Origin: Chitinophagaceae bacterium UBA1930
Lineage (GTDB): Bacteria; Bacteroidota; Bacteroidia; Chitinophagales; Chitinophagaceae
Length of the DNA: 64,000 bases
Direction: 5' to 3'
Assembly (NCBI GenBank): GCA_002337145.1
Contig: DDFK01000004.1
Span: 1-64,000, forward strand
Shown here piece after piece: positions 51,533 through 61,343 of the stretch. Position numbers and translations under genes: made by a program. Within the stretch, counting starts at the first letter, position 1. Every line of letters begins with the position of its first letter. The notes beneath the pieces are model-generated. The model saw only the letters and a list, made by a program, of their open reading frames with translations, searched no databases and had not been told where the DNA came from.

Positions 51533-52861
51533 TTATTTCGCCACTTCGATCTTTACTTTCTTGTTCTTGATACGCTCGTTCTTGATGAGCTGTAAGGCAT
51601 GACCCACTTTTAGCTTTCTTACGGCAACAAACGAAAAGAAGTCCTTTACTTCTATCAGGCCAATGTCTTCCTTTTTCAGTTGCCCTTTGTTGCTTAAAAA
51701 ACCAACAATGTCAATCTTGTTCACTTTGTCCTTTTTGCCGGCAGCAATAAACAGGGTACTCCATTTGGGTTTGTCGGGCAGGGGGCTGTTTTCGGGCACA
51801 TTCAACTGTTCAACATCTACATTGATGTAACTGGGTATCTTTTCTTCCGATGAAAGTATCAGTATGGCAGTGCCCGTGGCATCCATACGTGCCGTGCGGC
51901 CGTTGCGATGCGTAAATATTTCTTCTGTGTGCGGTAAATGATAGTGTATAATATAACGTATATTGGGTATGTCCAGCCCACGTGCAGCAAGGTCGGTTGT
52001 AATAAGCACATTGGTACTGCCGTTGCGGAACTTGCACAGGGCACTGTCACGTTCCTGCTGCTCCATGGCACCGTGGTAAAACTCGTTTACAATTCCTTTT
52101 TGTGCCAGCAAGGTACTGGTACGTTCAACAGATTCGCGATGGTTGCAAAATACAATGGCCGACCTGTCGCCCAGGTAGCACAATAGTTTGAACAGGGTAT
52201 CTACCTTGTCTTTTTCGCCAGAAAGTATGCTTTGCACGGCCAGCTTTTCGGCAGGCAGTTCATCATCGCTTAAAAAATTCAATTGCCTTGCATTGTTCAG
52301 CCCAATGAACCCGGGCACATCAACCGCTTCGGTGGCAGAAGTAAGTATGCGTTTCTTGATATTGGGCAGGGAGCCAATGATGAAAGACATTTCTTCTGTA
52401 AAGCCAAATTCAAGCGATTTGTCAAACTCATCCAGCACCAATGTCTCAATGCTTGGTAAAGTAATGTTGCCACGGCGTATATGGTCTGCCAGCCTTCCGG
52501 GTGTGCCCACCAATAATGCAGGTGGCTGTATCAGGTTGTTCTCTTCTGTTTCCCTTTTATGGCCGCCATAGCAGCAGGTTATTTTTAAACCGGTGCCCAT
52601 TTGCTTAAACACGTCTTCAATCTGTTGTGCCAGCTCACGAGAGGGTACTATGATCATGGCCTGTGTCTGTTTCTTGCTGCCATCCAATAACTGTAATAGG
52701 GGTAGTAAAAAAGCAAGTGTCTTTCCTGAGCCTGTGGCCGATAGTAGCACAACATCGCCTTCCTGTTGGTTTGCTTCCATTGATGCTGCCTGCATTTCGT
52801 TGAGTGCATCAATCTTTAAATTGGACAGTACCGTTTCTATTGAATATGTTTTCTGTTGCAT
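51533..52861 (-). CDS. DbpA-like RNA helicase with DEFD motif II
   Basis: 442 residues from the ATG at 52861 (upstream in-frame sequence overlaps the acyltransferase gene). Helicase motifs are in order: ATGSGKT, PSRELAQQIE, motif II VLDEFDKSLEFG (DEFD rather than DEAD), SAT, and HRNGRTARMDATG. The C-terminal ~75 residues (KVNKIDIVGFLSNKGQLKKE) resemble the DbpA RNA-binding domain that directs this group to ribosomal RNA. It probably acts in ribosome assembly. Confidence 0.85.
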   Translation of the reverse strand: MQQKTYSIETVLSNLKIDALNEMQAASMEANQQEGDVVLLSATGSGKTLAFLLPLLQLLDGSKKQTQAMIIVPSRELAQQIEDVFKQMGTGLKITCCYGGHKRETEENNLIQPPALLVGTPGRLADHIRRGNITLPSIETLVLDEFDKSLEFGFTEEMSFIIGSLPNIKKRILTSATEAVDVPGFIGLNNARQLNFLSDDELPAEKLAVQSILSGEKDKVDTLFKLLCYLGDRSAIVFCNHRESVERTSTLLAQKGIVNEFYHGAMEQQERDSALCKFRNGSTNVLITTDLAARGLDIPNIRYIIHYHLPHTEEIFTHRNGRTARMDATGTAILILSSEEKIPSYINVDVEQLNVPENSPLPDKPKWSTLFIAAGKKDKVNKIDIVGFLSNKGQLKKEDIGLIEVKDFFSFVAVRKLKVGHALQLIKNERIKNKKVKIEVAK

Positions 52862-52976
52862 TGCTGCGAAAGTACAAAACTTTATACGTAGGGCGGTGTT
52901 GGTTCGGGCAACAGTGCAGGCAGGGGCTTTCGTGGCGTCGCACCCATCGGGCAATGGGACAGTTCCCGGCAGGACG

Positions 52977-54023
52977 TCATCCAATCAGGTACTTTGCATA
53001 AGGTATCTTTTTCAGCAGGTAAACCAGTGCAAAAGATACCAGGAAGCAGGATAGGGTAATAACAGGTATGCTGAGTATAGGGTTAAACAGGCTGTACCTG
53101 AACCCATATTGGTTAAAGAGCGTTAACACCAATATGTGTATGAGGAATATACCATAACTGTGCTGGCATACTAGGTCGGTTATTTTCTGGAATGTACTGC
53201 CTGCCTTTATGGTGCTGTGTTTGAATAGCAGGTAAACGCTTGATGAGAGTATGACGATATTGGGGGTAAGCCCTGCCAAAAAGGATTCATTGAGTTCATG
53301 GTCCCTTTGGGTTAAATAATACGTGCCCCATACCGTGAAGCTAAAACTGGCCAGCAATAGTATCCAAAGCAGTACCGTGTTGGGCTTTTGCTGTTCGGCA
53401 AAAAGGTAATTGCCAAGAATCAGGTAGCCGATGAAGCCGGTAAAATAACTGAAGTCGAAATGCGTATCCACATTTTCCGTAAATGGCTTTAGGGTCAGGT
53501 AGGCAAACCAAATGGCCAGAAACAGGCGTATCTCTTTGCGTGAGCAGTACCTTACCCATTTGCTGATAAAGGGAAACAGTAGGTACATGCTCAGTATCAT
53601 GCATACAAACCATAAATGCACGGCAGAGCCGTTTACGATTTCGCCAAAAATGAAATAGGCTTTTTCGTATATGCTTTGCTGTGTGCCAAACAGGAATTTG
53701 CTGTTGTAGTACAGCAGGTAAAAAATGCTCCAGAAGAGAAAGGGTAGGGCTATGCGTTTGCCTGTTTTTGCAAAGAAGCCTTGTAGGTTGCCATCGTACT
53801 TGTTCAATGCAAACGTGCCCGAAAGCATTACAAATATGGGTACGCACCAGCGTACACTTGCCCCGTATATATTGCCTGCCCACCAGTGGGTGTTTGACAG
53901 TTTACCAAAATTGCCGTTCACATCTGCAGCCACATGCAACAGCATTACGCCCAATGTGGCCCATGCCCTTAAGCTATTGGCCCAGTTGTATGTATTGGCA
54001 ATTGGTGGCTGTGTCTGTTTCAA
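52977..54023 (-). CDS. Acyltransferase family 3 membrane protein
   Basis: 348 residues with about ten membrane segments. The start (YNWANSLRAWATLGVMLLHV) carries the His-containing pattern of the Acyltransferase_3 family, and WCVPIFVMLSGTFAL follows. Members acetylate surface polysaccharides or other extracellular sugars. It precedes the helicase gene on the same strand by 115 bases; no clear operon partner. Confidence 0.8.
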   Translation of the reverse strand: MKQTQPPIANTYNWANSLRAWATLGVMLLHVAADVNGNFGKLSNTHWWAGNIYGASVRWCVPIFVMLSGTFALNKYDGNLQGFFAKTGKRIALPFLFWSIFYLLYYNSKFLFGTQQSIYEKAYFIFGEIVNGSAVHLWFVCMILSMYLLFPFISKWVRYCSRKEIRLFLAIWFAYLTLKPFTENVDTHFDFSYFTGFIGYLILGNYLFAEQQKPNTVLLWILLLASFSFTVWGTYYLTQRDHELNESFLAGLTPNIVILSSSVYLLFKHSTIKAGSTFQKITDLVCQHSYGIFLIHILVLTLFNQYGFRYSLFNPILSIPVITLSCFLVSFALVYLLKKIPYAKYLIG

Positions 54024-54119
54024 TGTATGGCGTTTTGCATGTTACAATGTTAGCAAATAACGCAATAAACAAACAAACTTGTGGTGCCTGCAAGTATTTT
54101 CAATGCGATTGGCAACCCG

Positions 54120-54878
54120 TTATATCATCATTTTCCATACGTTTCTTTCCGACTGGCGGCCCCAGTCTTTGGTGCTTTTCTTAAGCTGTTGCAGCAGGTC
54201 GCTGTAGTTGGATTTCTTTCCTTTTTTGGGGGCTGCTATATCTGCTTCTTTAACGTCTATCAGTTCCACTTTTGTGGCAAACCATGTGGTATTTATTCTC
54301 GGGATGGCTATGCCTAAAATCATTCCGGGCAAGCCAGTAAAGCTTTCGGGCCCACCACTGCTTTGAATGATGTCTGTATAAAAAGCAATCACGTAAACAC
54401 TGTCCATTATTTTGCCAACGGCTTTCCTACACTCAATGCCCGCAATGGTCCTGGTATCGCTGGTTATACGCCAATCTATCTTTACCAGGCTATCCTGTAT
54501 AAGGAATATGCTTTCGAAAATATTTTTTTGCGATACGGTCTGCTGCTGTTGCAGGTCGTTGTAAATAATATTGTCCGTTGTCCTGTCCTGCATCCAGTCG
54601 GGTACTTTCTGAAAGCCCTGTGGTGCATCTTTGCCCACTTTATACAAGGTCTTGTTTTCGTTAAAGTAAAGGTCAAAGTACGTGGTCTGTATTTTAGGGA
54701 GCATCTTTTTCATGTTCTGCTTCCAAAGGTTGTCATCGTCGCCACTCCAGCTTTCATCCACTTCTTTGTGCATGTTCAGTTGCTTCTCAAACTCGATTTT
54801 GCCCTTGGTTATAAATATTTGCTGTGCCCTTGCATTCAGGGTTACCAATACAAATAATATATACAGTATATGTTTCAT
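54120..54878 (-). CDS. GLPGLI family protein
   Basis: 252 residues from the ATG at 54878 with a signal peptide (HILYILFVLVTLNARAQ). The family signature lies in SGGPESFTGLPGMILGIAIP, and TIAGIECRKAVGKI is also typical. The GLPGLI family occurs in Bacteroidota beside outer-membrane beta-barrel receptors, as here: it starts 20 bases after the receptor stop. Probably an accessory periplasmic factor of that receptor. Confidence 0.88.
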   Translation of the reverse strand: MKHILYILFVLVTLNARAQQIFITKGKIEFEKQLNMHKEVDESWSGDDDNLWKQNMKKMLPKIQTTYFDLYFNENKTLYKVGKDAPQGFQKVPDWMQDRTTDNIIYNDLQQQQTVSQKNIFESIFLIQDSLVKIDWRITSDTRTIAGIECRKAVGKIMDSVYVIAFYTDIIQSSGGPESFTGLPGMILGIAIPRINTTWFATKVELIDVKEADIAAPKKGKKSNYSDLLQQLKKSTKDWGRQSERNVWKMMI

Positions 54879-54897
54879 GGTCAATTTTTGTTTAAGG

Positions 54898-57669
54898 TTA
54901 TTTTTGCATACCGCCTTTGCTAAAGTTCCAAACAAAGCTCAATAAAAAGTACTGTGCCAATTGCTGGTACGTATTTTCAGTCAGGGTAGTAGAGTTTATG
55001 CTACGCCTGTAACCCCTGTTCTGGTCCAGGATGTCGAAAGCAGATATACGTATCTGTCCCTTATCGTTCTTTAGAATTTTTCTTGCCAAATAACTGTTCC
55101 ATACGGTTACGTTATTGTTGCCACTAAATAGCTGTGTCTTTTGACGTATCTCTGTTTCTATGGAATTGTTCAGTTCCAGCTTCCAAGGCAATTGAAGGTT
55201 GAAGTCGATATTGAGATCGACACTCCAATAATTGGTATTGATTTCTGGACGGATAGATGATGTGGACATATTGTAATTGATACCACTCCACAACCACACA
55301 TTGTACAGCTTTTCTTTCTCTTTGCCCAGGTTGATGTTGATGTTGTGGCGGGTAGACCTCGTGTCGTTCTTTAACGCATTAACAAAGCTGGTACTATTGG
55401 TTACGTTGTATGAATAGCTGATATTGAAATCCATATCAAGCTTCTGCAGCTTGCAGTTATAGCCAAGGTTGCCACCATAGTTGTTATTGCCGTTGGCATT
55501 GATGTATTGGCTTGTTGTTTTGCCAACGGAATCGGTAAACTGGTTACTGCGTATGGCATTTTCGGTAAAATTGTAATTGATACCAAGCCAGTAGCCCCTG
55601 TTTTTCAACACCTGGTAATTGTTCATGTTCAGGTTTATCCTGTGATTGAATTCCTGTTTAAGGTTGGCATTGCCCAACTGTACAAACAACGGATTGGTAT
55701 TGTCGGCCACCGGTTGTATCTGCTGTATGGAAGGTTGCCTGGTACTGCCGTTATAGCTTACAGTGACCCTTTTGTTTGCATTGAACTTATATACAAAATT
55801 TGCCCTCGGAAAAAGATTGGTATAGTTGTATTTGGTAACGGAATCTTTAAGCAGGTCCTTTTGTTTAAAAGCAGCAAAGGCAATATCGCCACCTAACGAA
55901 ATATTGACTTTCTTTTTATTGAACCGGATGGTAGAGCCTACTTTATTGGTTATAATATTAAAGTCGTAATCGTTGCTGTACTTGGTATTTAACGCATCGT
56001 ATTTGCCCGCTGCGGTTTTATCGTAGCTCAATATCTTGTTCTCGTATTTGTTGATGTTGATGCCATAGCTCACTTCCAATGTGGTATTCTTGGCAAGCTG
56101 TTCGGTATAGGCCAACCTGCTATTCAATGTGTTGCTGTTGATGCCGTTTATTTTTTTCTGGTCAGTAGTGTCCCTTCTAAAAATGGTTTCTGTTTTATCG
56201 TAATAGTCATTTAGGGAGTAAAGGAAACCATCTGTATTGCTCTCGTTGAATGCCTGGTCAATATTCAACGACAATGTCCTGCCTATTTTCTTGAACCTTT
56301 TCCTTAACAGCAAACTGCTTTTAAAGCTTTGGTTATCGCCGGCTGAACTTACGTTGCGTCTACTGGTGTTCACAAATTTGTTGAAGGCGTTCATGGCATC
56401 GCTGTAATAATTGCTGTAACCATTTACGGTGCCCTTGGTGCCAACAACCGAAAGTTTTGCGGAGAAGAAGCTGTCTACCATCCAATCGAAACTACCGTTC
56501 ATGGAATGGCGGTCTTTGTTGCCATACACATTCCTTGTTTCGTGGTTAAAGAAAAGTGTATCCGGCAAAATGGATTGCGATACGGTACTGCCACCACCAT
56601 TGTTGATGATTTTTGAATAGCGGTAACTGCCATTCAGGCTTTGTTTATCGTTCTGGAATTTATTGGCATAATTTAAACCTGCACTCCAGCTTTTGGGTAT
56701 GCCTTCTCCCCAATAATTGCTGTTGTCAAAGCCGTCGCCACCGCCATAGCTCATGAACATGCTGCCATCATCGGTCATTTGCATATCGCCGCCGCCCTGG
56801 TCGCCATATTTGCCCCTTTCGTCCCAGTTCAAACCGGTTTTGCCCGTGCTGCTGGCTATGCCATAAACGGAGAATTTCCGTTTCTTTTTAAAAGAGTTGG
56901 CCATTAAACTGTTGTTCCATACATCGTTGGGGCCAGCACCTGCTTCCACTTTGCCAAACCAGCCCTTCTTGGCATCGTCTTTCAGCTTTAGGTTTATCGT
57001 TCGGGTAGTTTGCCCGTCATCTATACCCGTAAAAGTTGCCTGGTCGCTTTTCTTGTCAAATACCTGTACCTCATTCACCATTTTTGCATTCAGGTTCTTG
57101 GTGGCAATGGTTGGGTCATCGCCAAAAAACTCTTCGCCATCCACCATCACTTTTTCTACCTTGGTACCCTGTGCGGTAATGTTGCCATTTTTGTCAACCT
57201 GTATGCCGGGAAACTTTTTCAGCAGGTCTTCTACCGATGCTCCTTCCTTTACTTTAAAACTGTCGGCCTTATACACAATCGTATCGCCTTTCATCCTTAC
57301 GGCCGCTATCTTTTGTACCACCGTAACGTCCGATAGCAAGTGGGCCTTGGTGGTAAGCATCACTTTGCCAAGGTCTATATTGCTATTGTCCTGTATGGTT
57401 AATGTATCGTAATAATCTGCATAGCTTGGGTAAGATACCAGCATCAGGTACTTGCCTGCATTCAGGCCACTGAGGTTAAAGATGCCGTCTTCCTTACTTC
57501 GTGTGAATTTGTACAGCACAGAGTCTTTGCTTCTTAAAATGCTGACAACGGCATGCGTGAGGTTCTGCTTGCTAAAGGTATCTGTAATGCTTCCTTTAAT
57601 ACTTCCCTTTTGGGCAAAGCAAAAATGTACCAATAAGGCAAAAAGCAGCAGCAGGGTTAGTTTTTTCAT
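54898..57669 (-). CDS. Outer-membrane beta-barrel receptor with carboxypeptidase-like N-terminal domain
   Basis: 923 residues with a signal peptide. Residues ~20-110 are a carboxypeptidase-regulatory-like domain (IKGSITDTFSKQNLTHAVVS), then a plug region (EDLLKKFPGIQVDKNGNITA; EVQVFDKKSDQATFTGIDDG) and a large beta-barrel to the end (YFLLSFVWNFSKGG). It belongs to the OMP_b-brl_3/TonB-dependent-receptor-like group. Such receptors import large substrates in Bacteroidota; the ligand is unknown. It is divergent from glgB and forms a pair with the GLPGLI gene. Confidence 0.88.
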   Translation of the reverse strand: MKKLTLLLLFALLVHFCFAQKGSIKGSITDTFSKQNLTHAVVSILRSKDSVLYKFTRSKEDGIFNLSGLNAGKYLMLVSYPSYADYYDTLTIQDNSNIDLGKVMLTTKAHLLSDVTVVQKIAAVRMKGDTIVYKADSFKVKEGASVEDLLKKFPGIQVDKNGNITAQGTKVEKVMVDGEEFFGDDPTIATKNLNAKMVNEVQVFDKKSDQATFTGIDDGQTTRTINLKLKDDAKKGWFGKVEAGAGPNDVWNNSLMANSFKKKRKFSVYGIASSTGKTGLNWDERGKYGDQGGGDMQMTDDGSMFMSYGGGDGFDNSNYWGEGIPKSWSAGLNYANKFQNDKQSLNGSYRYSKIINNGGGSTVSQSILPDTLFFNHETRNVYGNKDRHSMNGSFDWMVDSFFSAKLSVVGTKGTVNGYSNYYSDAMNAFNKFVNTSRRNVSSAGDNQSFKSSLLLRKRFKKIGRTLSLNIDQAFNESNTDGFLYSLNDYYDKTETIFRRDTTDQKKINGINSNTLNSRLAYTEQLAKNTTLEVSYGININKYENKILSYDKTAAGKYDALNTKYSNDYDFNIITNKVGSTIRFNKKKVNISLGGDIAFAAFKQKDLLKDSVTKYNYTNLFPRANFVYKFNANKRVTVSYNGSTRQPSIQQIQPVADNTNPLFVQLGNANLKQEFNHRINLNMNNYQVLKNRGYWLGINYNFTENAIRSNQFTDSVGKTTSQYINANGNNNYGGNLGYNCKLQKLDMDFNISYSYNVTNSTSFVNALKNDTRSTRHNININLGKEKEKLYNVWLWSGINYNMSTSSIRPEINTNYWSVDLNIDFNLQLPWKLELNNSIETEIRQKTQLFSGNNNVTVWNSYLARKILKNDKGQIRISAFDILDQNRGYRRSINSTTLTENTYQQLAQYFLLSFVWNFSKGGMQK

Positions 57670-57794
57670 GCAGAGTTTGATAGGTATTTGAATAATAAGA
57701 CTAAAGAAGTCGCAAAATCCATAAATTGTACAACCAATAAAAACCGCTCATCCCAATTTTTAGTTAATTGTTTGTATATCTGTAAAATGATAAT

Positions 57795-59795
57795 ATGAGT
57801 AAAGAGCCCGACAAAACATCAAATGCCGCAAAGACCAGAATAGTTGCCCCTGCCAACAAAAAATATGAAGAAGCCCATTTTGTTGATACCAAAAAAACTG
57901 TTTGGAACTACTCTTTGTTTACGAATGAAGATGTGGCCAATTTTCAGAATGGGACGCATTACAAATTATATGAACATTTTGGCAACAAACAATTAACCGT
58001 ACTGAACACAGCAGGTACTTATTTTTCTGTATGGGCACCCAATGCAACTTTTGTATCGGTTATTGGCTATTTCAATAAATGGAACACACTGTCGCACCCA
58101 CTGCATGTAAGGCAGGATGGAAGCGGTATATGGGAAGGCTTTATACCCAACATACTTGCAGGCGAGGCTTATAAGTACCATATACATGGCTTTAAGGGAC
58201 TAAAGTTGGACAAGGGCGACCCTTATGCCCACCTATGGGAAAAGCGGCCCTTTACTGCAAGCATTGCATGGGGCACTTTTTATGAATGGAAGGACCAACA
58301 GTGGATGAAGGAAAGGAAAAAGCACAACGCTTTGAATGCTCCGTGGAGTGTTTATGAAGTACACTTGGCAAGTTGGATGCGGCCTGATAAAAATGATGAA
58401 GAATCCTATAACACATATGCAGAAATAACTGCACGTTTGGTGCCTTATGTAAAACAGATGGGTTTTACGCATATCGAATTGATGCCTGTTATGGAGCATC
58501 CATTTGATGGAAGCTGGGGCTACCAGGGCACGGGTTATTTTGCACCAACTTCGCGTTTTGGTAGTCCACAGGACTTTGCTGCAATGGTGGAAGCTTTCCA
58601 TATGGAAGGCATTGGCGTGATACTGGACTGGGTTCCTTCGCATTTTCCTTATGATGCACATGGACTGTTTATGTTTGATGGCACACATACGTATGAGTAT
58701 GCCGATATGCGTAAGGGCTACCATCCAGATTGGAACAGTTATATTTTCAACTACAAGCGGGGAGAGGTGAAGAGCTTTTTGATCAGTGCGGCCAGGTTCT
58801 GGTTCGACAGGTTCCATATTGATGGCATCCGGGTAGATGCCGTATCATCCATGCTAAGGCTCGATTATAGCCGCAACGAAGGACAGTGGGAGCCCAATGA
58901 GTTTGGTGGCAACGGTAACATGGAAGCCATTGCATTTATCAAGGACCTGAACGAAACATTGTACAGGGATTTTCCGGATATACAGACCATTGCCGAGGAA
59001 GCTTCTGACTGGCCGGGAATCAGCAAGCCCACTTTTGAGGACGGAATGGGCTTTGGTATGAAATGGATGATGGGCTGGATGCATGATACCTTGCGGTATT
59101 TTAAACGTGACCCGATGTTCCGCCAGTTCCATCAAAACGATTTCACGTTTAGTATGATGTATTTTTATGACGAGAATTTCATGATGCCTTTGAGCCATGA
59201 TGAAGTGGTGCATGGCAAGAGCCCGATGATCTATAAGATGCCGGGCGATACCTGGCAGAAATTTGCGAACCTCCGTTTATTATACACATACATGTTTACC
59301 CACCCCGGTGCCAAGCTGTTGTTTATGGGCAATGAATTTGCACAGACATCGGAGTGGAACTATAAAAGCGAATTACAATGGGACCTATTGGATCTTGTAA
59401 GCCATGGCGGTATGAAATATTGTGTGCAGAAGTTAAATGAACTGTACAGAACCCGTCCTGCTTTATATGAAAAACAATTTTCGCCTGATGGATTTGAATG
59501 GGTTGATTTGACAAATGTTACAGAAGCTGTTCTTGTATTTAAACGAAAAGGGACCAAACCTAAAGATGACCTTTTGATTGTGCTGAACATGCTGCCCGTT
59601 GTGCATAATAACTGGAAGGTTTCGGTAAAAGGTAAGTCTAAGTGGACCGAAATTTTTAATAGTGACAGCAAGGAGTTTTGGGGAACGGGTGACGTGTATA
59701 ACCCAACCATTGAAGCTAAGCTGGTTGATAAGAAAAGCAAACTGTACGAGTTGAACATCCATTTGCCGGCACTTGGTGCAGTTGTGCTGGGCTAG
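57795..59795 (+). CDS. glgB: 1,4-alpha-glucan branching enzyme
   Basis: 666 residues, within the normal range for GlgB. A CBM48 domain (residues ~60-160) precedes the GH13 catalytic domain with FGSPQDFAAMVEAFH, nucleophile Asp in GIRVDAVSSML near 346, acid/base Glu in TIAEEASDW near 401, and Asp in PLSHDEVVHGK near 466. The enzyme makes alpha-1,6 branches in glycogen. It stands alone here; no other glycogen gene is in the window. Confidence 0.95.
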   Translation: MSKEPDKTSNAAKTRIVAPANKKYEEAHFVDTKKTVWNYSLFTNEDVANFQNGTHYKLYEHFGNKQLTVLNTAGTYFSVWAPNATFVSVIGYFNKWNTLSHPLHVRQDGSGIWEGFIPNILAGEAYKYHIHGFKGLKLDKGDPYAHLWEKRPFTASIAWGTFYEWKDQQWMKERKKHNALNAPWSVYEVHLASWMRPDKNDEESYNTYAEITARLVPYVKQMGFTHIELMPVMEHPFDGSWGYQGTGYFAPTSRFGSPQDFAAMVEAFHMEGIGVILDWVPSHFPYDAHGLFMFDGTHTYEYADMRKGYHPDWNSYIFNYKRGEVKSFLISAARFWFDRFHIDGIRVDAVSSMLRLDYSRNEGQWEPNEFGGNGNMEAIAFIKDLNETLYRDFPDIQTIAEEASDWPGISKPTFEDGMGFGMKWMMGWMHDTLRYFKRDPMFRQFHQNDFTFSMMYFYDENFMMPLSHDEVVHGKSPMIYKMPGDTWQKFANLRLLYTYMFTHPGAKLLFMGNEFAQTSEWNYKSELQWDLLDLVSHGGMKYCVQKLNELYRTRPALYEKQFSPDGFEWVDLTNVTEAVLVFKRKGTKPKDDLLIVLNMLPVVHNNWKVSVKGKSKWTEIFNSDSKEFWGTGDVYNPTIEAKLVDKKSKLYELNIHLPALGAVVLG

Positions 59796-60105
59796 CTTTT
59801 TGTACAGATTTATGGAGGAGTGCGATATTTTTCCACACTATACGAATATGGCTACTAAAGGCAATAGAATGGTTGAATTGGACAAATTGATGGTGGATGA
59901 GTTATGCTATGCTAGCTGTAATTTGCTTGTTTTCAGTTGTTTATAATGAATTTCTACTACAATTCGGTCATAGATTTCAAAAAATAGGCAGCTTTTCAAA
60001 TATTATACGAGCCATAGCTGCGTTATATTTGTTAGGATGCTTATCCATTTAAGAAATACTATTACTAACACTAAAGTGTCCTATCCTAATATCCAAACGT
60101 TTCTT
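59796..60105. other. Intergenic spacer, no gene seen
   Basis: This 310-base AT-rich region separates glgB from the TPR gene. A TATATTTG at 60024-60031 resembles the Bacteroidota -7 element but no convincing -33 partner was found. No RNA gene, repeat or ORF of note. Confidence 0.4.
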
Positions 60106-61149
60106 ATGAAAAACAGGTTAATCATTATGTTATCTGGAGGGCTTCTATTTAGCTGTGCCGCAAGTGCTACAGCCCAACCTTTTTCAGATGCCGACAGTTG
60201 CACATTTTATCTTCAAAAAGCAAAGGAATCCAAAGAGGCCCGCAAAAATTGGGAAGCTGAAAAGTTCTTCCAAAAAGCTTCTGGTTTTGGTCCAGAAAAT
60301 GAAGCCGTAAAATTGGAGTTTGCCAATTATTACTGCGAACAGCGTAAATACTCACTTGCTTCAAAATTATATGTTAGCCTACTGGAAAAAGATCCCAACC
60401 ACGCAATCGCCATCAAGAAATTAATTGACATTTCTTTTTTGTTGAGGAAATGGGAAGATGTGACTGCTTATGCGGACAAAGCAACCAAGAACAATATCAA
60501 GGTAGATAAAATGCATTACATGGTAGGTAAGTCCTACTACGAGCAGGAAAATTATGGCCAGGCCAAAAACAGTTTACTGTTGCAAGTGGCCCAAACCCCA
60601 GCCGACAAGGAAACCATTACATTATTGGGTAAGGTATATGTGGAATTGAACAAATACAACGAAGCGATTGATATCTATTTGAAATGTTTGGCTACTTCGC
60701 CAGAAAATGCCGAGCTGACATACGAATTGGGTTTGCTATACAGTGCCCAAAGAAAAGACAAGGAAGCGGTTAAGTATTTTGAATTGGCGGCTTCAAAAGG
60801 TTTGAAACAGGATTTGGCTTACTTGCAGAACCTGGGTAGTTCCTATCTTGAATTTGATATAAAGAAAGGGGTGGAAGTACTGAATAAAGTAATGGAGAAA
60901 AAGCCGGACGATCCCGAGATCATGACACAGATAGCCCAGGCTTACTACCGTGTAGAGAATTTCGGAACCGCATTTGACTATTATTATAAAATTTATCTGA
61001 ACGACAATAAAAATTCAAAAGCCTTGTACATGAGCGGCGTATCCATGATACGTAAAGGCGACAAACAAAAAGGTGCCTATATCTGCGACCAGGCAATTGC
61101 TATGGACCCAGAACTGGCTCAATTGAAAAGCTCCAAATCCATGCTTTAA
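60106..61149 (+). CDS. Secreted TPR protein
   Basis: 347 residues from the ATG at 60106, giving a signal peptide (LIIMLSGGLLFSCAASATAQ); the open frame from 60037 would bury it. The rest is at least six TPR units (ANYYCEQRKYSLASKLYVSL; MVGKSYYEQENYGQAKNSLL; QAYYRVENFGTAFDYYYKIY). It is periplasmic or lipid-anchored by the Cys near the signal end. Role: protein-interaction scaffold, target unknown. It is terminated by a hairpin at 61172. Confidence 0.8.
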   Translation: MKNRLIIMLSGGLLFSCAASATAQPFSDADSCTFYLQKAKESKEARKNWEAEKFFQKASGFGPENEAVKLEFANYYCEQRKYSLASKLYVSLLEKDPNHAIAIKKLIDISFLLRKWEDVTAYADKATKNNIKVDKMHYMVGKSYYEQENYGQAKNSLLLQVAQTPADKETITLLGKVYVELNKYNEAIDIYLKCLATSPENAELTYELGLLYSAQRKDKEAVKYFELAASKGLKQDLAYLQNLGSSYLEFDIKKGVEVLNKVMEKKPDDPEIMTQIAQAYYRVENFGTAFDYYYKIYLNDNKNSKALYMSGVSMIRKGDKQKGAYICDQAIAMDPELAQLKSSKSML

Positions 61150-61171
61150 TAGGTTAAGAAATTCGAATAAT

Positions 61172-61206
61172 AAAAAAGGAATTGCATTTGCAGTTCCTTT
61201 TTTATT
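61172..61206 (+). terminator. Terminator of the TPR gene
   Basis: A-rich/T-rich arms 61172-61186 and 61189-61203 form a 15-bp inverted repeat (inner pairs probably open) flanked by runs of A and T, 22 bases after the stop codon. Confidence 0.75.
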
Positions 61207-61291
61207 GAAGTATGATTATCATATTAATAGAAGAAAACGCTCATCTCCAAAGTTTTATACTGCCGCTTTTCAATCGTATAACAGCGAAATA

Positions 61292-61325
61292 AAAACGCCG
61301 TTCAAGGAATGTTGAACGGCGTTTT
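61292..61325. terminator. Bidirectional terminator hairpin between TPR and protease genes
   Basis: Arms 61292-61305 and 61312-61325 form a perfect 14-bp stem with 6-base loop, bordered by AAAA and TTTT. It ends the minus-strand sigma/protease operon, 18 bases after its last stop. Confidence 0.8.
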
Positions 61326-61343
61326 GCAATCAAATCTTTTTGC

